A stretch of 64,000 bases of DNA, from contig OX940865.1 of NCBI GenBank assembly GCA_954871525.1, positions 9,114,001 to 9,178,000 of the forward strand, written 5' to 3'. The number at the start of each line of letters is the position of its first letter. The first letter of the stretch is position 1. The translations under genes and the position numbers were made by a program. The stretch comes from Parietaria judaica (taxonomy: Eukaryota > Streptophyta > Magnoliopsida > Rosales > Urticaceae). Positions 23,938-36,300 of this stretch are shown in pieces. The notes beneath the pieces were generated by a model. That model ran no database searches and was not told the origin of the DNA. It saw nothing but the letters and a program-made list of their open reading frames with translations.

Positions 23938-26900
23938 ATTATTTTTTAATCTTAAAAATTTATCATATATCCATAATTTTTTTAACATAATCGCTAAAAT
24001 TTGAACATGAAGCGGTTCTTAATTCTTGCTTACATTAGTTTGAATGGAACCCCACTTAAAATATTATTCGCAAGTTCGCAACTACCTCTACCTCCGTATA
24101 TATATATGAACATAACACCCCACTGTCCCCACACCGTACTGTACTACTGTAATATTATACATCGAGTCGTATTGTCTTTGCACAAATTCTTCATGTTTTT
24201 GGTCATTTTCTATGCCTTTTCTATTGAATATTCACATCTTTATCTCTGAGGAAAATTAAAATATTCATTATCAGCACGTGAAGAATAATAATGGAGAATA
24301 ATCTTGCGTAGGTTTTTTTATGAGAAAAACAGGTTTTCATAATGCTTTGTCTCGTGAATTTCCAAGATAAGAAAAACAACAAAATTTTCATGATTATTTT
24401 ATGTTTACATTGTTAATTTGTATGCAAGTGGCTGCTGCCCAACTGTCTTATTAAAGCTAAATTAATAGGTTGATGACACATAATATATATAAGGTCAAAC
24501 TTTTGAATAATGTTTATTTTTCTTAGATTTCTTGTTGATAAATATAATTTATTAAAAAATTATATATTGTGGACTGGTAATTCATAACAATGCTATTTCA
24601 ATTTGTTTCTATTTTATAAATTATTATGATTGATAATAACATGTAATAGGCTGTGTCTGTTTGTAGTAAGATTAATACCTTTAAATCAAAATAAATATTT
24701 ACAAGGTAAGATGTTACATCAGAATTATATTTGACTCATAAAAGTCGGTAAGTGTTATTAAAGATTGGGTTAATCCAGAAAAGTTATAATATTAAAAAAA
24801 AAAAAAAAACAGACAAGAAGTTCTATTTGTTTTTACCCAGACAAAGTTTCAATTTTTTGTTTTGTATCAGTATTGGTACCTCTATAAAAAAATTAATCAT
24901 CTACGGTTATATTCATGCCACGGTTACAAACTTTTGTCCCCATTTCCTTGAAAAATTAGCATCGGAAAGTTGGACGATCAACGACGATAGTGGGGTGTGT
25001 CCTTAAACAAGAGCAAAATTGCTTTTCCAAGCCCCGAAAAACATGATAATATATGATTCGAAATTTTCACGGAAGTGAAATAAGGAGACAAAACCAGAAA
25101 CGTTGTCCAAGTAAAAAAAAAAAAGTGGTATACAAAACCAAAATTTTGACGTGGCATGAGTAACGGTATTAGTTATATAATCATTATAACTAGAATATGA
25201 TGCAATTCTAGCAACACATGCTTTGAATAATTTTTTTGTTACGTCACGAAAATATAGCACTGAACCTTTTTAATGCTATGCAAAAGCTTAGAATCGAAAT
25301 TGAAGGAGACATACATTTTAAAAATAAGCAAACAACTTCATAATCATATTTTAAAAACACTACGTGATTAATTAATTAATTAGCGTAAATTTATTATTAT
25401 TCTTAAGATGATTTCATAACTAGTTATGTAATGTTATAGTTTAATAGCGATTTTGATAATATATGTAATGTTATTGTTTTTATATTAAATTATTTTATTT
25501 ATATATCAATTTGAGACCTATATACATAAGACCTATATAAATTTATCTTATTAATTTAACTAGTTCGAAAAAATATTAATTTAAATAGTTCGAATCGAGC
25601 CGAAACCGAAAAATTACTAATTTACTAAAGTTTAGATATAGACAATCAAGACAAGGATTAACTATGGCTTATTTAGTCAGAACTATTACGTTAAAATATG
25701 ATGGTCTACATTGAGTTATTATTTTTCGTAAAAGTTATAATAATTTCAGAATTAGAAGTTTTTATAAGGAAAACAAAAAACAGAGCTAAGATTATTTTAT
25801 TCCGGATCTATCTGAAGTTAGTAAAATACAAACTGCTATTTCAGCTCTCTTGGTCCAAGACTCCAAGTTACAAGTTCTTACGAAGACAATAAATCAATTA
25901 ACTAATTTCTTATAAAAAAAATGAAAATATATGTCAATCTTAGTGTGGCATACATATACTAGTTCAATTTGTTCTTATTAAGGTTTGCAATTAGTATGGA
26001 AAAGTGAATTTAGATTAAAAAAAAAAAATTGTACGCGGTAGTATGTTGTATGAGTTAAGACATCAAATGCAAATAATCTTCATAAAAAAAAACATGGTTG
26101 ATTGAAGAAAATTATTGAGTCAATAATTTGTTGCAGCTTAGAATTCAACAGAACCTAAAAGCAAATATTACACAATACTGTATAATTTGGTTCAAATAAA
26201 CTTTTAAAAAGTAGCTTTTCTGAAAAAAAACATAGAGGAAATTGTATTAAAGGTTGTAATAGCAAACATAATTAATATTTTATGATGTTCAACTTCTAAG
26301 AATGTTCAAACAATCTTTTAAATTGTATTTTTGATCTCTAAGAAAACATATGAAGAAAACAAAACAAGGTTATCATATTATATTCAAATATTGTATGAAG
26401 ACATAAAAAAATGTATACCTAACCTAACCCATGAAACAGCTAGATTGATCCAAATCTATGTGCGATTCTTGCAAATTTTATTTTATTTACAAGTTTCAAC
26501 CACAAAATTCTAGATCATTGCAAAATTCGAACCAATAATGATCTTGCATAGAGTTTAATATCAATTTGAAATCCATATATTGTTCGACTTTGTTTACCAT
26601 CCAAACTTGAATAAAAAAAACCTTTTGATGAAAATTTATGCCTAATTGCCATTTACCCATTGAAAACTAACCTCTTTTTTTATTCAACTTCATCCATAAA
26701 TGAGGCTCAATATTCTTTTTAGTTCGTACCTAATCCTGTAAAAATAGGAAGAACCTCTCCTTCTTTTTTTGTTGTTCCGGGTAAAGCGGAAAATTGTAAA
26801 CCGGTTCTTTTATTTAAAACCAGATTTATTAATTTTTATTTATATTTTTCGTAAAAATTGAAATAAAAACTGTCTTAAAATATTTGTAAAGTCTCATGGA

Positions 26901-27112
26901 TATATGATTGTTTTAAGAATTATGATATTTTTTTAAAATTATAAATTGTGTTTTGTGGATATATATAATATATGTATATATATCAGGGTATGTTAATGTA
27001 AATTTATAAACTGAGAGTATTTGCCAAAAGTGAATCTTGCGCGCCAAGAAATGTAGAACCGCGCCCATCACCCAAGAAATAATTTGCAGCCCCCAAAATA
27101 TGTCTTTAAATC
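23938..27112. other. AT-rich intergenic DNA, no gene seen
   Basis: Over 3 kb of AT-rich sequence with homopolymer runs (for example poly-A at 24796-24810) and only short unconvincing ORFs. Some CCGG-containing bits near 26780-26820 resemble degraded hAT subterminal sequence. No conserved protein motif or RNA gene was recognised. Confidence 0.55.
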
Positions 27113-27120
27113 GTCCCTCA

Positions 27121-28129
27121 TAGGGCTGTCACGAAAACCCGAAATCCGATTTTATATCCGCATCCGCATCCGCATCCGATTTTAAAATCCGAATCCGAAT
27201 CCGAATCCGAAATTCGGATTCGGATATCCGGATCCGGATTTAAAACCGGATTCGGATAAGGGTTTTGTTATTTAAAAATACGGATATCCGTATCCGGTTT
27301 AAAACCCGGTTTATTTAAATATTTTTTATTTTTTTTAATTATTTTGTAAGGTTCCCCTTTACTCTCCTTTCTTCTTTCTTCGACACTTAAAATTGACATT
27401 TGTTAGGGTTCCTCTTATCATCCCTCGTCCGTCGCCGCTTCCAATCCGTCGCCGCCTCACGCCGCCTCGCGCCACTCTCAACCTCTCTTCCTCGCTCTCT
27501 GCCTCTCTGTAAGTCCGATCATATCTTCGTCTTTCTCCCTCGATCTCTGCCTCTTTTCATTCGTTTTTTATTTTCAGATCTTCTTCGAACGCCGCCGCTC
27601 TCAGCCGTCGCCGCTGGTCTACCTTCCTCTCTCGTTTGTTTCCTTTTCACCAAAACGACATGTAAATTTGTTGCAGTTTCATCACTTTCACTTTCTAGTT
27701 GTTGAAAAGCATTTCGAATTTTATTCTAAGCAAAGCCCTCGACTCTTTTTTGAATCAGTCTCGAAATTTCCTTGTTGTTTTCTGGATTCTTCAATGTTCA
27801 CAGCTTCGATTTAATGCTGATTTCGGAGAAAGTTTCTTACTTTCTTCCTTTCCGGGGAGGGTTGGATCATCGTACTGTAGTTAATCTCAGATTTTTTTTT
27901 TAATAACAGGAACCGGATCCGGATATTCGGATAATATCCGGATCCGATTTCAAAACCGGATCTGGATACCGGATCCGGGTTTTGAAAGTAGATATTTCCG
28001 GATATCCGGATTTTCGGATATCCAGATTTTCGGATCCGGATCCGGATATCAATTTTCGGATATCCGGATTTTCGGATCCGGATTCGGATAGTCCCAAAAA
28101 ACCGGATATCCGCTCCGGTTACACCCCTA
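27121..28129. mobile_element. Non-autonomous hAT element with GGATCCGG/GGATATCC arrays
   Basis: A 1009-bp element bounded by a perfect 8-bp target duplication GTCCCTCA (27113-27120 and 28130-28137). Ends are TAGGGCTGT and, on the opposite strand, TAGGGGTGT, typical hAT termini. Both subterminal regions are packed with palindromic ATCCGGAT, GGATATCC and ATCCGAATCCG motifs, probable transposase-binding arrays. The core (about 27350-27900) is CT- and CCG-rich with GTAAGT and TTGCAG splice-like sites, resembling a 5' UTR plus intron, either the 5' end of an autonomous parent or captured host sequence. No transposase domain. Confidence 0.9.
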
Positions 28130-28261
28130 GTCCCTCATATGATATCATAAGATAATGTCACATCAAACTTTATGAGCATAGTGTGTTTGACTTTGCATGG
28201 TGGCCATCAATTGCTCATTTTCTTCTCTTAATTAAAACTATAACTTGCTCATTAAAAACAA

Positions 28262-29201
28262 GAGTAAACTGCGGCTAATGTACTTAATGTTTGATTTTCT
28301 GCGGATTATGTACTCAATGTTTATTTTCGGCGGCTAATGTACTCAATGTTTGATCTGTTAGATTTTTTGGGTTTTCCGTCAGTTGACCGTTAGTGAGTTA
28401 TATGTACACTTTTCGTATTTTTGACATAACTCACTCATTTTTTGTCCAAATTTTATATACGACCTATGGTTGGAAAGATAAGAGATAGATCTACAACTTT
28501 GATGTTTTAAATTTTGTAAACTCAGTTTTTAAAAAATACGAAAATTCAAGTACAACGTAAAATTGGACATTAGTTTAATGCAAAATATTTGTTTCGAGCA
28601 AATTTTAATAAACTTAATGACTTTTTATGATGAAATGTAAATAGCAAAAAGTTTTAAATAAATGTTTTATCTTTCTAACAGGTGTTTATTTATAAATTTT
28701 GGATAAAAAACGAGTGAGTTATGCCAATATTATGAAATATTATTTCACATCACATCTTTTATATTTTTGGCATAACTCACTCATTTTTTGTCAAAAATTT
28801 ATAAATAAACACTCGTTGGAAACATAAAATATTTATCTACAACTTTTGTCTTTTAAGTTTCATCATAAAAAGTCATTAAGTATATTAAAATTTGCTCGAA
28901 ACAAATATTTTGCATTAAAATAATGTCCAATTTTACGTTATATTTGAAATTTCGTATTTTTTTACAGCTTATTTTACAAAATTTAAAACATCAAAGTTGT
29001 AAATCTATCTCTTATGAGTGAGTTATATCAAAAATACGAAAAGTGTACATATAGAGGAGGATAACTCTCTAACGGTCAACTGACGGAAAAACCAAAAATA
29101 TCTAACGGATCAAACATTGGGTACATTAGCCGTCGAAAATAAACATTGAGTACATAATCCGCAGAAAATCAAACATTGAGTACATTAGCCGCAGTTTACC
29201 C
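28262..29201. mobile_element. Foldback (snap-back) element with 9-bp TSD
   Basis: Nearly the whole 940 bp is a long inverted repeat with arms of roughly 450 bp. The left end GAGTAAACTGCGGCTAATGT matches the complement of the right end (GGGTAAACTGCGGC). Each arm contains triple spaced copies of GTACTCAATGTTT. A perfect 9-bp direct repeat TAAAAACAA flanks it (28253-28261 and 29202-29210), the duplication size of Mutator-like transposons. No ORF. The transcript would form a long hairpin and could feed small-RNA production (inference). Confidence 0.92.
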
Positions 29202-29210
29202 TAAAAACAA

Positions 29211-30358
29211 CCACAACTTCTCACTTTTAAGTGTTTGCAAGAAAAAGAACCAAAATAGATAGAAAAATTTGTACAAACGAGTTCATTCATTATTGCATCC
29301 TCATAATTTTGAATAAATTACCACCATGTATAATTACCAAATAAAATTCTTAAATCGACGAAAAAATATTACTCGGAACGCAAACAATTGTGGAGATTTA
29401 AATTTTGTAGTGAGAGAAAAATCAGAGATCGGAGAAAATGAAATGTTTTTGAATGAAAACCAATGGCACATAAGGTAAGACTAGAGATAGACATTTGGTA
29501 AAGATAATGATATTTTTTTTGTGTACCCCAAAAGGTAGTGCGGTAAATATTGGGGATCTAGATCAACCAAATCTTCGGTTTTTTAATCCAGACTCGGACT
29601 GATCTGGGTCAAGAAAAAAAAAAACTTCATTTTAGTTTAAAAATTACTTTTAAAAAATATACGAAACTATACTGATCCGGGTCTGGAAAGAAAAATGACT
29701 TAGACCAATCTGGTTCTAGTGTTATTTTTCATCCTATTTATTTTAAAAAAAAGCCCCGGGTTTGCCAGACATTTATAGGCTTACCCAATAGTTGTAGAGG
29801 TCTCGGAGAGACATTTAAAATAAACGAAATGCCCATTTTGTGTCAATCTTTTTAAAAAGTTGCCCATTATGTATTTTTTATACTCACAAATGGGCATTTT
29901 TTAAAAAATTTGACACAAAATTGAGAATTTCTTACAATTTTCTAAGAAAATATGGCACTAGATAGAAAGCAGAATCAGAAGAAGTTGAAGGGCCTATGAG
30001 TGAAAATATACTAGAAATGGACTATTAGCGCCAGTAGTCAACCTCATCAGCCATACCCGCGTTAATATTATTATCATATTTTATTATCCAACACCCAAAA
30101 CAGCATTTTCTTCGGACACAAAATAAATAAATAAATAAATAAACATTATTGTAATAAGAAACTACGAGGGACCGAAATTAATGCGATACTTCGCTCCCTT
30201 CTCCCATGGCGGCTTCTCCACCTTTTCAAACTCACTCTTCCTTACAATAACTCCCTTCCACTTCCAATCTCTTCACTCTCTCTCTCTCGATCGAATCGCC
30301 AACCCTTCCTTTTTCGAATCGCCTTTCTCTGTGCGGTGTTGCTCTGCGTGAGAGGGCG
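29211..30358 (+). other. Upstream region of gene B
   Basis: Spacer with degraded repeat sequence, a small inverted repeat (29834-29923) and an AAAT microsatellite (about 30120-30143). The last 170 bp are CT-rich, as expected for a plant core promoter and 5' UTR. Two ATGs precede the gene B start: one at 30181 opening a 56-codon frame that ends at 30351, and one at 30206 opening a 14-codon frame. Whether either is transcribed depends on the start site, which cannot be fixed. Confidence 0.55.
29834..29923. repeat. Short inverted repeat (hairpin)
   Basis: CATTTTGTGTCAATCTTTTT...TTGCCCAT at 29834-29867 pairs with ATGGGCATTTTTTAAAAAAT...AAATTG at 29890-29923, leaving a 22-base loop. It is probably a degraded miniature element. 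Confidence 0.7.
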
Positions 30359-33300
30359 ATGGTGCTCGCGTTCTCGCCGAGCAAGGTCGTTGCTGTGTTT
30401 CTGCTCGCCATTTCGGCCTTGAATTGCTTCAACGGATTCCACTCCAACGCTCAGACGCTTCCGAATGATGAAGGTGCGTTAATCTCTCTTCTTCTTCTTC
30501 TCTTCCTCTGAGTATCGAACTGTTTCCATGGAGTTCCTTCGTTTTAGGTTAGTTTCTGGGTATCCCAATCGACAGTTTTATGGAGTTAGTTCCTCTTTCG
30601 ATTTTCACCATTTTTCTCTGAGATTGCGAATTGGAGTTCGAGAAATCAATCGAATCACCACAATAGTTTTCGATTTTGGTTCTGTGAATTGCTGAAAATA
30701 GTAATTCTGCTTCACTTGTTTGTTGCCATTATCGGATTCCAGTGTCTAGTTTCTGTCAATGATGGTGATAGACATGTGAAATATTGTCCAATGGGTTTTT
30801 TGTACAATGAATAATCCGAGGACGGAACGAGCATACCAATTGAATTTTTGTTAGATTTTTAAGAACCGGTGCTTACGGGTAAACTGGAAAACCAATGCGA
30901 ATACCGCAAAACCGACCTGATTTTTGTAAAATACTAGTAGTATTTAGAAATATTTTTTTTTTCAAACAATATAAATTCAGTTAAAAAAAGTGTAGAATTT
31001 TCAAGTTTATTATTTTTATACTATTTTAAGAGTTATTATCGGATTTTTACGTGGCGTGCGGGTTACATGTGATTTATATGCGGTATTTGATAAAACGGCA
31101 ATTGTGTATGTCGGTTTTAACCCACGTACCTTTGGTTTGTGGTTTTCGTGCGGGTACGTGGGCCTTAGTTTTTAAAACATTTCCTTGAAGTTCCTATCAA
31201 TGCCAAAGCCTTTTAGATTGGAATCATTGGATTAATAAGTGATAAGTCCTCAATTTGTGGGTTCATAGTGTTTGATTGAATTTAATAAGGATGATTCTTG
31301 AATAACTTCAAACAATTGAACTAAATATATCATATAGTTCATTTAAGATAACATAAATAATTCATTAAAGCGATGGGTCACCATTTTATATTCTTATTTT
31401 ACATGTGCTCATACTGGCAAAAGAATGAACAGAACTCACATCTAGCTTTATATACACGTAAATTAAACCACTTGATTGATTACACTATTTACTTCATCTT
31501 TTTTTTCTTTTTCTTTTTTCAAAATATTTCTGTATTAATATCACAGCAGAAAACTTAATTATTTCTATTGGTAGGGGTGGTCCCAGTTTTTACTTAACTA
31601 CTTTACATGTTGAAAATTTGGCCCTTGAGTTATTGATATTTTTTTGTAATTTTGTGAACCAACTAGTTTGTGATGAGTTCAATAATATGTAAGATTTTTT
31701 TGTCAACTAGTAACAATTATTTATGTCGTGGGGTTATATTGTGTCGGTCAATTGAGCTTATCTTTTTTTTTTTTTTTTTGTGTCAAAGTTGACTTAGCAT
31801 TTTTATTTTTAGGATTATAGTGACACAAGTATTTCAAATTTTGATTTTTGCGGTGTATAAAATTCAATCTTTTTTTACTGTTAAACTTTCATCCACTTCT
31901 TTCTTATCAGTACCACAAAAGAGAGTAAAAAAAAAAGTTTGAAGAACTGACACTTAACTAAGAATTGTGGACAGATTTAAAATTATGTTTTAGTCGAAGA
32001 AAAACAAAATAATCAATATTAGGGACTTTAATTGTAAAAATATAGGGATTATGCCACCATAAAATAAAATGATACTTATGCCACTATTAGTCCTTTTCAT
32101 TACTCCTTTGTAAATAGTAATACTCTCTATTTTGCCTTTACCATTTTTTTTAAGTTTCAACATACTAGTTGATTTGGGCAAAATAAATGACATTGATCAA
32201 TGCTTGACTTTTAAAAAAAATTAGTTTTAAATATACAATTTTGAAAATGGTCAATGAGCTATATCTAGCATTTCTTTGTCTATAAAATAAAAGCATAAAT
32301 ACTTTTCTTTATTAAATAAGGATGACAACCTGTAAAGGGGTAAACATATTTAATACCAACAAGAATTTTTTGGCAGTTTTGGATAAGTTTTCTTGACCAT
32401 GCATGGGTTGAAAAATCGTAGGGAATGGGTCATGTGCATTAATCCAATTTTTGCTATATTTAATATAAAAATGGTCTGGCATATAAGAAACATATGTGTA
32501 AATGTTGTATATATATAAATATATAGCTTATGATGTGACTCAAGACAATGTTTTTTATGGTCTTACACCAAGAAGATTACAATTTTTGTGTTAGAATGGT
32601 CTCATTTAAAAGGTATTTATGATTTTACTATAATATGATGAAAATATGGTAAAATTAGCAGTTTGGAGTTTTGCCTAATTTGCATATATTTATCAAGACT
32701 TCAAGCGTAGCACCTCTCTAAGTCTTTCAAGCTAGTTTCTCCGCTGCTCGTGATCCCGTTTCAAATAGATCAATAATCTTCTAACATATGGTCGTTGACA
32801 AACCATGGTAACATAAAGATACGTGAGAATTACAATCGTGAGTTTTCTAGGCTAATCCCTACTATCCACAACTATCCAACTAACAAATAAATTTATAACA
32901 AGCAGAAATTTTATAAAGATATCGATTTATTCAATCTAAATAAACCTATTGTAGGTCGAGAAAGCTGATTAGAATTGATTAACGTATTATCTCTACTTTT
33001 GCATCTCAGTAGGCCAAAATATCTAACAATTTCGAGTCGGATTCAGTGCCAAAAGCATTCTATAATTCATTTACAGTAATTAATCTTTCGTAGACCACCC
33101 TTTGTAAAACCTATTACTGGATATAAAAGTTATATAACAAGCTATAGTGTGCCTATATATAATATTTTGTAGCAAGGCATTATAATTGTCGGGATAAAAA
33201 ATAGAAACTCTCGATTTTTTGTGTAACTTCGCTTAGAACGAGAAGCATAGATTATATTTTTGACATATGACATGTATTATAAAGCGGGTACATTCCGGTT

Positions 33301-36300
33301 CCGAGTTATCAAATAGGATATCTGAGAATTTTTCTCACCCCTAGTGTGAACTCAACGCTATTTTTAATTATATATGGCAGTGAGAGCTCTTCAAGCAATA
33401 ACCAGAAAACTAGAAGGTCTGAGTAAGTATTGGACTATCAGCAGCAATTCTTGCAACAACAGTGGCTTCAGCTTCCCTTTCGCTGGAGGAGATTCTGAGA
33501 GAAACGCCACGCTCACTTGTGACTGTTCTTTCAACACCAGTACTATTTGCCATGTCACAAACATGTAAGCGATTGCTTTTACAGGGTTGATTTTCCTATT
33601 TCCCAGTCATCATAATCTCTTGAAGATTTATACTAATTTGATGTATTATACTGTTTGAGTGGTGAAATGACTGTAAGATAAGTCTCATAATAACATGAGT
33701 TCAGACAAGTACGACACCGTTCGATGTATTATACATTCCTTTGAGGCCAAAGCGAACACTCTTTACGATATGTCCGGGAAGAAACTTTCTCTCAACAAAA
33801 CATAACTCAGCCTAATATGAGCTGTTCCTTATATAGGATCCCGCAATCTTATTGTAACATAAAGACAAATAAAACCATAACAAAAAGTTTAAACCACCAA
33901 TGGCCAAAGTACCCTTGCCTCTGCGTTTATACTGGAGTACAGGTCTAACAGTATACGCCTAAACATGCAGTTACAAGATTCATGTCGGTTGGGACTAAAA
34001 AATCTGCTTTACCCTGGGGATTTTTAATTATAGTGAGAGAAATTTGGGTATATTAACAAACAATTTAAGTCTTTCTGTTAGTTTTCTAATTTTTTTCATT
34101 TATGCAAAATATGTGGCATGACAGTGTTCTGAAGAGTCTTAATTTAGCGGGAGTTCTGCCTGAAGAACTTGGAAATCTTACTTATCTGCAGGAACTGTGA
34201 GTGACGTTCTCTCTCTCTCTCTCTATATATATATACACATATAATCATGTTTTATTTTATTTGGTATTTTAAATTAATCACCACATAGAGGAATTTGTAA
34301 AAATGATCATCTTAATAAAATTTCATTCAAAAGACCCTAAAGACATTGATGGAACTTCGAAGCTTTTTTTTTTTTTTTTTTTTTTTTCAAGCCAAATTTC
34401 ACAAAGTCTAAAACATAGTAGTTCTAGATCTTTGTCTGATCTATAAGACGAGCTTTAAACAGCCTATTATTTGTGATTGAAAGTATAGTCAAAACTGGTT
34501 AGAATTCTAATCTCTAATCAGCATCAAGCATTATGTTTTATCTTAGTAATGTGTTAAATTATGCTGAATTGTGTGGTCTAAGAGGATTAAGTCTTTCTTT
34601 TCAAACAGTGATCTTACGCGCAACTACATCAATGGATCGATTCCACGGAGTTTATCTCGTGCCCCATTACGAATTTTGTAAGAATCACTATTTGCTATTG
34701 TATTTCAACTCTCTCGCATATTTCTCTAATTATCCTTTGTTTCTTTGATTGTCTTCAGATCTATTCTGGGAAACAGACTCACCGGTTCCATTCCCGCTGA
34801 GATTGGTGATATTCCAACGCTCACAGACCTGTAAGTAATGCAATTTCACTAAAAATAATCTCACTCATCCAGTTTGCAATGCTATACTGAGCACTCTTTT
34901 TTTTTTTTTTTTTAGAATAAGTAAAATTAATTGTGCATTTGTTTCGTTAGTAGATGATTTCTTATCAGATTGTTCAATTTTGCACGGAGTTAAAGAAAAA
35001 TAGTGTTATGGAATCAAGGCGTTGTCTGTTTTGATGTAATAATATTTTCTGAGGCATTTTTAAATTTTCAAGATGGTTTATTCTATTTTTTGTTCACCAC
35101 CCCGACTTGAACTCTTGGGTACGCCGGTGGAAGAAGAAACATAGTAAATTGTTTCAATGCTATTTGAAACAAACTATATTTTACCAGGAAGATCGAAAAC
35201 AATATGCTCTCAGGGCCTCTTCCTCCTAAGCTCGGGAATTTGAGGAATATGGTGAATCTGTAAGATTGCTCTCTCTTAGTGCCTTTCCTTTGGTTTGTAC
35301 ACTAAAATCTGACACTAAAGACTACTAAAATTTAGTTTCAGTCATTATATTTGATTACATTTCTTCCAAATCAAACTTAAATCATTCTTGATCCGGCTGT
35401 TTCTTTGTTCCGCAGCCATCTCTCGGCCAACAATTTCACAGGTTCCATACCCGAAAGTTTTGGAAATTTCAAGAACTTAACTAACTTGTAAGTGATACAA
35501 TCACCTACACTGATCTGCATCTACCCATATATACTTTTTTAGTTCATCACATTCTTTATTTCATTTCTCGCAGTAGGATAGATGGGACCAAAATATCAGG
35601 GAAGATACCGAGCTTTATTGCGAATTGGACTAAACTTGTCAGATTGTGAGTACCGAGATTTCATTCAATTTACGTCATTTTCTTCTTCCTTTGATATGAG
35701 CAAGTTTACGAAAATTTATTTTTCTTTAACTGAAAGTTAAAACTTATTGCAGGGATCTGCAAGGCACATTCTTGGAAGGCCCCGTTCCGTCAAACATTTC
35801 AAGCTTGATTGCCTTAAAAGATTTGTGAGATCTTGTTCTTCCACTGGATATCGTAAATTTATATACCCCGTCTTTTTACAACTGGCTTGACTTTTATTTT
35901 TACTTTTCTTGTATCAGGAGGATTTCTGATCTATGGGGATCAAGCATACGCTTTCCTGATTTGTCAGCTTTGAAAAATTTGGAAACCTTGTGAGTTAGTC
36001 TTCTCTGACTTAAGTTTTACGCGGCTGTTTCGAATTGTATTCCAGTTTTTGAATGGATCAAAACTTTTCTTTCACTTGTCTGGTTCAGAGTTCTGAGGAA
36101 TTGCTTGATTGAAGATACGATTCCCGCGACCATCGGTCAGCTGACAAGCTTGGAAGAGTTGTAAGTAGAAAGATGAACGGTTATATAAACATATGTATGT
36201 ATATTAATATTATACATGAAAAGTTGAGCCCTTTCTGGGATTTTCTCCAGGGACTTGAGTTTCAACAAGTTGAGCGGCGAAATCCCAAACGCGTTGACCT

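Noticed and set aside
27400..27705. 101-codon ORF
   Set aside because: Lies in the core of a non-autonomous hAT; low-complexity Leu/Ser/Arg composition typical of CT-rich DNA.
33708..33956. Possible solo LTR in gene B intron 2
   Set aside because: Sequence texture and a TGTTAGAC-like end suggest it, but no matching CA end or 5-bp duplication could be set.
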